From the NCBI GenBank assembly GCA_018881555.1, contig JACAXG010000080.1, positions 2,735,443-2,799,442 of the forward strand: a stretch of 64,000 nt of DNA, in the 5' to 3' direction. This document shows positions 1 through 10,400 of this stretch, piece by piece. The DNA is from Amblyornis subalaris (Eukaryota > Chordata > Aves > Passeriformes > Ptilonorhynchidae). A program made the position numbers and the translations under genes. Within the stretch, counting starts at the first letter, position 1, and the number at the start of each line of letters is the position of its first letter. The notes beneath the pieces were generated by a model. The model saw nothing but the letters and a program-made list of their open reading frames with translations, was not told the origin of the DNA and searched no databases.

Positions 1-258
1 CTGAGGCCCCTCACAGCCCCTGAGCCCCCTGACCGCTCCCGAGATCCCTGAGCCTCCCCCAATGCCCGTCAGCCCCCTCATCGCCCTCACCGTCCCCTGC
101 CTGCCCCTTCACCGCCCCCTCACAGCTCCTGAGTCCCCTCAGCGCCCTCACCGTCCCCTGACAACCCCGTCACCGCCCCTGAGTCCCCGTCACCGCCCCT
201 GAGTCCCCACACCGCCCCTCACGCCCGCCGCAGCAAGGCAGGGCAGAGCCGCCCTCAC
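1..258 (-). other. C-rich degenerate repeat, probable CETN2 intron 1
   Basis: The plus strand is a run of loosely repeated units of the type CCCCTGAGTCCC / CACCGCCCCT, so the minus strand is strongly G-rich. If the divergent first exon at 259-300 is real, this is the start of its first intron and the transcript here would be G-rich. No convincing coding exon is seen in it. Confidence 0.4.
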
Positions 259-300
259 CATCCCGCCGGCTGCACTCCCGGCAGCCTCAACGTCGCGCCC
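259..300 (-). CDS. CETN2: Putative first exon of divergent CETN2 (start codon only)
   Basis: On the minus strand an ATG at 261-259 is followed immediately by GTGAGG, a good splice donor. The exon would therefore contribute only the initiator Met, an arrangement known from calmodulin-family genes. CETN2 (centrin-2, an EF-hand protein of centrioles and of the XPC DNA-repair complex) is the head-to-head neighbour of NSDHL in mammals, so position and orientation fit. The remaining exons lie outside the window, so the identity rests on synteny, the ATG-donor layout and the X-box at 326-339. The 5' end of the exon is not defined. It could instead be a chance ATG in a GC-rich promoter. Confidence 0.4.
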
Positions 301-594
301 TCCCGTTGGCCGTCGCCCCCACGCCGTTTCTATGGCAACGCGCGCTCCCATTGGCTGGAGCGAGGGCCGAGGCGAGGGGTGAATGACCGCGTGGGAAAGG
401 CTCCTCCTTCCTTCCACGCGATTGGCCGGAGGCGGGAGGGGCCGGACCAATCAGCGAGCGGGAGGCGGCTGGCGCCATACTCGCCCCACAGAAAGAGGCG
501 GGGACTGGGGTAGTGGGCGGGGTCTGGCGGGAGGGGCGGCGCTGATTGGTGGAGGGCAGGAGGGGGGCGNGGCCGCGGCGCTCTGAGGGCGGCG
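300..594. promoter_or_regulatory. Bidirectional CpG-rich promoter (CETN2/NSDHL)
   Basis: This GC- and CpG-rich block lacks an obvious TATA box and carries four CCAAT boxes: ATTGG at 350-354, 421-425 and 545-549, and CCAAT at 447-451. These are classic NF-Y sites of housekeeping and sterol-pathway promoters. A donor-like GGCG/GTGAGA at 594/595 could end a non-coding NSDHL exon 1. Together with the ATG-donor on the minus strand at 259-261, this argues for divergent transcription from about 300 bp. The transcription starts themselves cannot be read from sequence. Confidence 0.6.
326..339. promoter_or_regulatory. RFX X-box
   Basis: GTTTCTATGGCAAC matches the RFX consensus RYYNYY-N2-RRNRAC at every constrained position. 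RFX factors drive ciliary and centriolar genes, which fits a divergent CETN2 promoter. The match is seen directly; occupancy is inferred. Confidence 0.6.
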
Positions 595-602
595 GTGAGA
601 GG

Positions 603-1200
603 GGCCAGGGAGGAGCGTGGAAAGGTGCTGGGAGCAGTGGGGAAGGGTCTGGAGGCAATGGGGCAGGGCTGGGGACTGTGGGGAGAGGGCCTAGGGGCTG
701 TGGGAAAGGTCCTGGAGGCGGTGGGGGTGATCCTGGGAGCAGTGGGGGTGATCCTGGGAGCAGTGGGGAAGGGCCTGGGGGCCGTGGAAAGGTCCTGAGG
801 GCCGTGGGAGAGGTCCTGGGGGCTCTGGAAAGGTGCTGGGAGCAGTGGGGAAGGGTCTGGAGGCAATGGGGGGGGGTCCTGGGGATTGTGAAGAGATCCT
901 GTGGGGTTTGGGAAAGATCATGGGGGCTGTGCGGAAGGTCCTGGGGGAATGTGGAAAGGGCCTGGGAGCCATGGGGAAGGGCCTGGGGGATGTGGAAAGG
1001 TCCTGGGAGCAGTGGGGAAGGTTCTGAGGGCTGTGGGGAGGTCCTGGGGGCACTGGGGTGGGTCCTGGGGGCCGTGGAAAGGTTCTGAGGGCTGTGGAGA
1101 GGGTCCTGGTGGAATGTGGAAAGATGCTGGGAGGTGTGGAAAGGTGCTGGGAGCAGCTGGAAGGTCCTGGGGGCTGTGGGGAGGATCCTGGGGAAGCTCC
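603..1200 (+). repeat. G-rich 21-22-bp minisatellite in NSDHL intron 1
   Basis: About 28 degenerate copies of a unit close to GGAAAGGTCCTGGGAGCAGTG follow each other with a 20-22-bp period. Units at 724-744 and 745-765 are identical. The plus (non-template) strand is rich in GGG runs. Open frames across it are by-products of a period near 21 bp and show low-complexity heptad-like peptides; they are not genes. Up to about 1,370 the sequence stays G-rich without a clean period. Confidence 0.85.
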
Positions 1201-1699
1201 TGCAGAGATGGAAGGAGGGCTGGGGTTTGGGATAGGTTGTGGGGGGCGAGAAGAGNGGATGGTGTGAGGGGATGTGGGATGAGCAGCTGGGATGTGAGGA
1301 ATGCCGGGGCTGGGAGAAGCTGGGGGGGTGTGGGAGAAGGATGGGGGGTTCATAAATTGCATTTTGGAGAGGGATGAGGTGTTAAGGGACATGTGGAGGT
1401 AGAAGAGGGAACAGCTGGAGGGGGCTCACCCTGTGCCCCTGCTTCCAAACCAGCTCAGTGTTCCGGGTGAACAGGCAGCAATCCTGCCTTTTCTTGGCTT
1501 TTTCCCTGGAATTTCAAAAGGCTTTTCAGGAAAAAAGAGCCAGGCCAGCACCTGCGTTTGCTGATTTTGTTTGGAAGAACAAGGAGAANTACCTCCCTCT
1601 CTTCATCTTTCTTTAGCATAACAGCTTCAAACCTTGGTTTCTTTAACTAGAAGTGTGTTATTTTATTNGGAATAAAACAATATTCTCCTTTTTCTAAAG

Positions 1700-1749
1700 G
1701 ATTCCGGTGGACAGAGCCTCACCTGACCATGGCCACACGCCTCAGATCG
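1700..1749 (+). CDS. NSDHL: NSDHL exon with start codon
   Basis: An acceptor TTTCTAAAG precedes 1700. The exon has a short leader, then ATG at 1729-1731 in good context (ACCATGG) and seven codons (MATRLRS), and ends at a GTGAGT donor at 1750 in phase 0. The next conserved exon (4401) also begins in phase 0. Human NSDHL encodes roughly 35 residues before the Rossmann fold, so this N-terminus is unusually short unless a further small exon is used (see 4314-4346). Confidence 0.65.
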
Positions 1750-4700
1750 GTGAGTTGGGGCCTTAAATGGTGCTTTGGGAAGGTTTGTCTTGCAGAAAAT
1801 GTTTACATAAATACTTCTGGACATCACTAGGGAGGACATGAGGCTGATCCTGCATTAATGATAATTCTGGGGAGAAAACAGCAGATTTTCCAAAGTATAA
1901 TTTGCTGGTGTTGGTTGCAAAGAGATCCAGGAGTGCTCCAACCCTCAGCTGGCTTTGCCAGTGCTGCCAGATCAACAGATCCNGAGATTTATTACTCCAG
2001 GATCATTTCCAGATGTTTTATAGTGNTATTCCTTGTTGTGGTGCAAATGAAGGTCCTGTTGAGCTCCCTGAGGTCTCCCAGACTGTTGTAACCTCCTTCT
2101 GTGATCCCTACGTTGCATACAGGAGGTTGGAATGTGGAAAAAGTCCCATTTTGCTTGGCTCAGAGAGGTTTTTGNAGGAGCACAATTTATTAAGCTGTTC
2201 TCTCACGTTACCTCTGGGTTTTGCTTATAAATTTCTTTGTTATGAGTTATTTTTCTCATTAATTCATGTGAAGCTTATGGAAAACCAAGGAATCTGAGAG
2301 ATTTAGGAAACAAAAACCCCACATTGTAGCATTGTGGGTGTGAAGAGTGTGAAGGAATTGTTTTATCTCCACAGCATTGGATAGGTNGAATTCCTACCTT
2401 AAAATCAGTATAGCCATGTGCAGCTTGGCTTGCTGTGCAATATCAAATTATAGAGAGTTTCTGTGTGAAATTATTTATTGTTGTGGCTGCCCCATCCCTG
2501 GAAGTGTCCAAGGCCNGGTTGGACAGGGCTTGGAACAACCTGGGATAGTGGAAGNTGTCCCTGCCTGTGGCAGGGGTGGGACTGGATGGGCTTTAAGGTC
2601 CCTTCCCACCCAAACCAGTCTGGGATTCTGGGATTGCTTCAAAGCCTCTGCAGTGCTCTGAGGCTCAGAGCAGAGGGCAGCATTCTGCTGCAAGAAAACT
2701 TTGGCTCAAGCACATCTCAGAGCAGTTTGGGTGCTCTTGGTTCCTGAAGNGTGCACGGGGATCCCGGAATGCCANAATGGTTTGGGGTGGAAGGGACCTA
2801 ATGAGAGAGGGAACATGGGAAGGCAAGGAAAATGTCAGTGGAATGGAGGAGCTGAAACAGCTTCTGTCCCCTCAGTGGCTGTCCCCACCTCTGACTGAAT
2901 CCCTCCACGTTCACCAAACCATATCCAAAGTGCCATGTCTGCTCGTTTTTGGAACACTTCCAGGGATGGGGACTCCACCACCTCCCTGGGCAGCCCCTTC
3001 CAGGGCTTGACCACTCTTACAGTGATGAAATTTTCCCAATATCCAACCTGAACCTCCCCTGGCACAGCTTGAGGCTATTTCCCCTTCTCCTGTCCCTGTT
3101 CCCTGGGAGCAGAGCCCGACCCCCCCGGCTGCCCCTTCCTGTCAGGAGTTGTGCAGAGCCAGAAGGTCCCCCCTGAGCCTCCTTTTCTCCAGGCTGATCC
3201 CCTTTCCCATCTCCCTCAGCTGCTTCTCCCAGGATTTATGCTCCAGACCCTAATCAGACCCCATCCCAAATAAGTGGTTCTGCTTTGATGTAACTGAGGG
3301 AACTCCTCGAATTTCTGTCATGGATAACTCCACACTTGGCAGCAGAACCTTTGCTTAAGGATGTGGCCCTTAGAAACTGCTCAACAATGGTGGTCTTTGT
3401 GTGGTTCCAGGGNGTTCAGGCTCCCTCACAGATAACTGCAGGGCTGGGGCTTGTGTTACAATAAGGAGTAAAACCATTCCAAGCAGGACAGAGCATTCTT
3501 TGTACAAAGTTCCCTCAGACTCAGGGCCTGTGTGTTCTGTGCTGGCAGTGAGGTCTTTGGTCTCAGTCCAGTCAGATGAGTGACCAGACTGAAATCTGTT
3601 AATTAGTGACTAATCATTGATTTACAAAGCNTAAAGAAAAAGAAAGGCAGAACTAATGATTACAAAGGACAGTCCTTGCCTTTACCTGATTGTTTTCTTG
3701 GCTCTGAGTGTCACAGGTTCTGATAATGGTGACAGTTTTAATATTCTGAATTANCTGTGCCAGGTGGCTGAAGCAAATCACAGAATCATCCCAGAATCCC
3801 TGACTGGTTTAGGTTGGGAGGGACCTTAAAGCCCATCCAGTCCCACNCCTGCCATGGGCAGGGACACCTTCCACTAGCCCAGGTTGTTCCAACCTGACCT
3901 TGGACACTTCCAGGAATCCAGGGGCAGCCACAGCTTCTCTGGGCAACCTGTGCCAGGGCCTCCCCACCCTCCCAGGGAACANTTCCTTCCCAATATCCCA
4001 TCTANCCCTGCCCTCTGNCANTGGGAAGCCATTGCCCCTTGTCCTGCCTCTCCATGCTCTNGTAAATAGTCTCTCTCCATATTTCCTGTAGGCTNCCTTC
4101 AAATTCTGTCTGCTTGGGAGCAATTGGGANCAAATTCTGTTTGTGGGAGCCAATCCTGTTTTTCCTCCCTCCTCCTCGAGCCTCTTGGTTGTGAGTGTGA
4201 GACCAAACCCTTCCAAAATCCAACCAGAGTGCCTGAACTCCTAACCCACTGTGGAAGAATCCTTTATATCCAAATTTAGGCTCCTCCAGCGTCGCCCCTG
4301 AGCAGCTGTGCAGAATTCCAGCGTGTTAAGATCCTGGGAAGCTCAGGTGAGTTTGCTGGGCTGTGCCTGCNTGTTGAGGAGCTTTGCCCTGTCCCTGCAG
4401 GCCGGCAGGAGCTGCACCGTGATCGGAGGCTCAGGCTTCCTGGGCCAGCACATGGTGGAGCAGCTGCTGGCCAGGGGCTACAGCGTCAACGTCTTCGACA
4501 TCCACAAGAGGTTTGAGAGTGACCGAGTGACCTTCTTCCTGGGAGACCTCTGTGACAAGGAGGTAAGGGAAGGACGGCCTGGAATTCAGCAAGGGCAAAG
4601 GCGAGTCCTGCCCCCGGGGAGGGATAACCCCGGGCACAAGCGCAGGTTGGGAGTGGCCTGCCGGAGGATCTGGAGGTCCTGGTGGACAANGAGCTGTCCA

Positions 4701-7378
4701 CGAGCCAGCAGAGTGTCCAGGAGGCCAGTGGGATCGTGGGGAGCATTTCCAGCAGGTCNGGGAGTGATCCTGCCCCTCTGCTCAGCCCTGGAGTGCTGTG
4801 TCTGGGCTCCTGAGCACAGGAGGGACCTGCAGCTCCTGGAGCGGGGCCGGCGGAGGCTGCGGAGATGAGGAAGGGCCTGGAGCATCTCCCTGCCCAGGAA
4901 AGGCTGAGGGAGCTGGGGCTGCTCAGCCTGGAGAGGGGCCCTCATCCCTGGGTGTCCCTGTGTCCAGACCTCATCCCTGGGTGTCCCTGTGTGCAGGGAG
5001 GGCTGGAAGCAGGGCCCAGGCTCTGCTCCGGCGAGCCCAGCAATGGCCCCAGAGGAACAGGCAGGAATTGATGCCCAGGAAGTTCCACCTGGACATGAGG
5101 CAGAACTTCTTGGAACAGATGGCCCAGAGAGGGTGTGGAGTCTCCCTCGCTGGAGATATTCCAGAACTGTCTGGACACACTCCTGTGCCGTGTGCTCTGG
5201 GCTGGCCCTGCCTGGGATTCTGGGACATGGGTGGATAGAAGGGATGTGTGGTTAAATAGGTGTCTGTTCAAACACTGAGCCTGGCCTGAAGCACTGGAAC
5301 CCCTGGAGGCACTGCCAGGTTGTCAGAGGGGATGCAGATGTGCCCCCCAACCTGTCCCGTGGTATATTCCCAGCACTTTTCCATGGAAGCCTCTGAAGGA
5401 AATAGATCTCATGTCTGATGTCTGGCTTCTGCTGGAAGCTGCAAAGAACAGGACTGGTTTCTGCCTAATGCTTTGCATTACTGTTAGCTGAGCTACCCAG
5501 GGTAATTACAGTCCCGTGCTAATTGCAGGGGGGCTCTCCCAGCTCTCCTCAGCTCCATGAGAATGGCACAGCTCGTTATTCCCAACAGGGCAGCCATGAG
5601 NGTGAGCCATGTGGGAGATGACTCTGGGACAGTGACCTGCACACAGCCAGTGCCGTGGGGAACTTGTAACCTGCTGGCTCCAGGTAGTCCTGAGCCTTGT
5701 TCCTGCACTCAGGATATTGCAGGGAGTTCAGCCTAGGCAGTNTCCAGCTCTGGGGAGGCTCCCAGGATCTTCTCTGGAAAGAAGAGGAGAGGACACTGTG
5801 AAGATCATGGATGCTAATCCCATTCCAGCTGCCCACCTTTATGGAGGGAGCATGACTGGAAACGTAGCTGATTTGTTTCCATGGAAACAGAACTGTTTTC
5901 CTTCCTTCCTTCCTGTTCTTTTTCCCTGAGTATCCACTGTGGCTGTTGCTTCATTCCTGTCTCCCGTGTGGTTTCTTCCAGGCTCTGCTCCCAGCTTTGC
6001 AAGGTGTGTCCGTGGTGTTCCACTGTGCATCACCAGCACCTTCCAGTGACAACAGGGAACTGTTTTACAAGGTGAATTTTATGGGAACCAAAGCAGTCAT
6101 TGAAGCCTGCAAAGAAGCTGGAGTGCAGGTGAGGGTGGAAAAGCACAGGGACACTGGGAGAAGCTGAAGGACTTTGTAACAATTGCATCACAGACCCGTT
6201 TCAGCCTTTGACTGATAGAGGCACAAAGGTCTCTGAGATACTGAATTCCTGCTTGTTCCATGAAAACNTGGAACAGAGAGATTCTGTGGGTCTCCTGCTT
6301 AGTGTCTGCTGTAAACTCATTCCATGTTTGCCACGGAAAGCCTACATGTTGTAATCTTCCTGACTGCAGGAAAAGCATCCATTAAAATCTGCCCTGCTAC
6401 CTGGGGGTCACCCTGGGAGAACAACTGACAAGTGGCTTCTTTCAGGCTTTAATCAGGGGACAGCTCTAAAGATGGCTTTTCCAGCAGTGGGAATATTCAT
6501 GGCATCCATTCCCTCTGTGAATTCCTTTCCATGGAATGAGAAGGAACACNCTTGGGCCATAATCTCAGCGTCATTTGGTTTAGAAAGTCAATTGCNCGCA
6601 AAGGGCAGAGCCTGAGGAAGCCAAACCTGAAACTGGAGACTGAATTTTCTCCTGATGATATTCGGATGAGTTTTCCTTTAAATTCTGAGNAAATCTTCCA
6701 GCCCAACACGTGTGAAGATCCCGCTGTTATTCCAGTCAGACGTCGCTCCAAAGCGTTTTGTCCATGGACAAATGTGGAAGTGATCATGTTGGGAATTAAA
6801 CTCTGCCTCTCTCCACAGACCCCCAGCCCCACACGGGGTCGTTTGTTGGGATTTTGTTGTCCCTGGAGCTGCTGTAGGGAATGGGCCGTGTGGTGTTCAC
6901 CTCCAGGCTGTGTCCGGATGCTGCCAAAGCCGGGAGCTCCGTCCTGCTGGAACTCCTTGGATCAAGTCCTCTTTATAACAATGGCAACCTTGTTTAAGGC
7001 CACGTGTTCCTGGTTGCTCAGCTACATCCCTGACTTCCTGCTTTGAATCCAGTTGGGGACATTTTTATCCAACAAAAACATCCAAAATTTCTTTTTTGGT
7101 TGAATTTACCCTGATCTGTTATTGTCAAGATGAGCAAATCTTAAAAACACTGGTTGTGTGTTAACTCCTGCAGTGTTGCAAGCCAGGGGGGCCCTCTGAT
7201 TTTCCTGGAGATGCTTTCCCTGGATCTGACTGCCTTGGATGTTTGTTGAAGTGTTTTAATCTCCTTTAGGTAGAGACTAAATTAAATGATGGGACAGGAT
7301 GCATTAAAAGAGGGGGAGTTCTCTTACCTGCAGTTTCCGTTCATCTTCTGTTCGACTCAGTAGGATCAGTTGGTTAAA

Positions 7379-7429
<51 letters not shown>

Positions 7430-10400
7430 TACTACTATTATTATTATCTTCAGTCAACCTTTATAAATAATGACCCTTTTCCCTTAGGCTTTAACCAACG
7501 GTTTTCTTCCCTCTCTGTTGCAGAAACTGGTGTTAACCAGCAGTGCCAGTGTAGTTTTTGAGGGCACAGACATAAAAAATGGCTCAGAAGACCTCCCTTA
7601 TGCACAAAAACCTATTGACTACTACACAGAGACCAAGATCCTCCAGGAGAAGGTATTTGTCAGTGGCTAAATTGTTATTTTTTGATGTAGTCTCTTAATA
7701 AAAAGAGAATAAAATCAAGCTGTGACATAAATGACCAGTGAGGTTGAACGAAATTCCATATTACACTGCTGGGGTTGTTCCAGGACTGCCAGAGAGTCAC
7801 TTCCATACCAAGAGCCGTGGGATAATCCCAGTTCTTACCTAACACAGCTTTGGTTTAAGAGCAGTTGAGGGGAGCTTTTTATCTCTTCTGCTCTGGGAAG
7901 CTGTTTCAAACCCCATGTCCCTCATTTGCAGCCTGAATTTAGAGTTGGGAACGTGGACGAGGCACTGAGGAAGGAGAGGATGAGATGGGAATGTGAGCTA
8001 AGGAGCACAGGCCATCTACTGGAAATNTCAGTGTTCAAAAAGATTGAAAACCATCTGAAAGTTCACTACTTTGGACACTTGCACACCACCAATACCTGCT
8101 CTGTTTCGTGTTCTTATTGCTGCAGCATTTGTGGTTTAAATATGGGATAACAACGTTTTAAATCAAAGGCAACAAACCTTTTCTTGGAACCTTTTCCCAT
8201 GGCTTGCATTTCACTTGTGGAAAGGATGAATCAGTGCTTTTTGTGCCAGAAGAATTCCGAGTGCCTTCCATACTGATGCTGACAGTGGGAGAGCCTTGGA
8301 GGATTTTCCTCCAAAAGAGCTTAATTAATTTTAATTGTGGAAACATCTGTTCCTTCCCAAGCACAAGCACTTTGCAGGAACTGATAAAGGGGAATTTTAG
8401 GAGCAGCAATGAAGGGGAGCCCAAATGCTGGTGATGATGGCTTTGTTTTGGGGGAAACTGAAAGCATTCCGAGTGTTTTTGTCTGTGCCTCATCCANAGA
8501 AATTCCAGCAGCTGTTGGAAATGAGGAGAACATGTTGTTCGGGAACTCCCAGGAGAATNAAATCTCCTCCAGAGTTGCTGAATGTGCTGTTGGAGCTGCC
8601 AGGGAGATGGGATCACCCCCTTGTGAGGGAGATCCAGGAGGGCTGGGGTGGGAATGGCTGATGGGAGGGACAGAGATGGAATTCCTGAGGGTCCTCCTTT
8701 GCTCCAGCACGTGCAAAAGAGTTCATGGAGTGAAGGAATTCTGGAAACTCCTCTGGCTTCTGTGGTGTTAAATGAGAGAAGCAAAGACTTCCCCTCCTTT
8801 GCCTGTCAATTCATTAAGTGCTCCACAATAAAAACTGATTTTTGTCTGGTTTTCTTATCAAAAAGAACTGGGAGAAGAGATGGGAGCAAAGGAAGGATCA
8901 CTTGGAAAGATAGGAAGGGATAATAATTCCTCCACTNGTGCCTTCCCAAGGAGATAGGGAGCCCCCAGCCTGGATGAACTTCCCAGCCTTTCTCCTGATT
9001 TGCTTCTCCTCTTTCCCTACAGGAAGTGCTCAGTGCAAANGACCCAGACAACAATTTCTTGACCACTGCAATTCGTCCCCATGGAATATTTGGTCCCAGA
9101 GACCCTCAGCTAGTTCCCATCCTCNTCCAGGCAGCTCAGAGTGGCAAAATGAAGTTCATCATTGGGTGAGCAAGGCCCAGGCATTTCAGAGCTGGGGGAA
9201 AACTGGTGCTGAACCTGCAAAACCCTTTTGGAAGGGAACAAAAGGAATTCAGTTGTGTTGTTTCTTTAATTTTTCACTTTTGATCCAGGTTTTAGGGTTT
9301 TTTTAAAATCCCATGTAAGGGGCTCATGCCCTCACANGATGAGTGTTCCTAATGCCAAAGGAATATCCATGAGGAAAGCTGACATGGCTTGAGCTGTCTA
9401 AATTAACAGATTACTTGCTGTTAATTTAATTAATATACACTTGTGGCATTGGAGGTTCTATTAAATACAAAATATTAAAAATACTGTAATATTTGTGATT
9501 GGGAGATCAAAGGTGTTTGCCTTGCAGAGCTTCTGGTGGATCACTGGAATTTCAAAGCAAGAAATAGTTCAGGTTGTGATGCTCTGAAATTCCAGCAGTG
9601 GAACAAGATGAGCTTTAAGCTGCTTTCCAACTGAACCCATTCCATGATTCTCTGATGAACTGAACTGTGGAAGGTGATAAGCAGATTAATTTTGTGTCTC
9701 TGTGTAGAAACAGATTTCACACCGTGGGTTGAAGCTGTTCCAGCTGAGGCTGAAGTTGGCCTGGTGAGGGAGTCAGTCGGAATTCCTTGAGCCAAAAAAT
9801 TCCTAATTAGAGGCTTGTCCTTAAGGGACACTGTGCTGGTTACCCCTCTGCCTCTGCTAGTTCTGCTTCCATGGATCACTGCTGCTCCCCACACCTGCAG
9901 GATCTGCAACACCCACAAACTTGGCAACCTGGGAGGTTTAAAAACGGTGCTGTTCCAGGAATGTCAACTCTGAGAGCCTTGCTGGGAGCTGGGACAACAA
10001 CAACCCTTCCTTCTCCAAAACAATTCCACCCTCTCCCAGGGTATGGCCTGAAGCTGCAGCACCGGAGAGTGGGGGAAGGGGAAACTTGGGATCAATTTAT
10101 CCTGTGTGAAAGTCCTTCCTCTTTTGCCAGATTTTCAGCTCAACTTCCTTTCCTCTGTGCAGGGATGGCAAGAACTTGGTGGATTTCACCTACGTGGAAA
10201 ACGTGGTCCATGGGCACATCCTGGCTGCAGAAAAGCTCCAGAAGGGCTCTGCCCTGTGTGGGAAGGTAAGGAAAGACCTCGGGAGGGGAGGGGAGGGAAG
10301 GGGTGTCCCCAGCCAAACTGCAGCTCTGGGATCCATCCTGATTTCTGAGTGTCCTGAAAATCCTGAGGATCTCCACACACCAGCTGAGCTGGATGAATAT

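Noticed and set aside
546..1088. 180-codon Gly-rich frame and shadows in the G-rich repeat
   Set aside because: It is produced by a minisatellite period close to 21 bp in the presumed first intron of NSDHL.
7370..7561. Frame starting with a poly-Tyr run
   Set aside because: It is a (TTA)n microsatellite in an NSDHL intron, read out of frame into the next exon.
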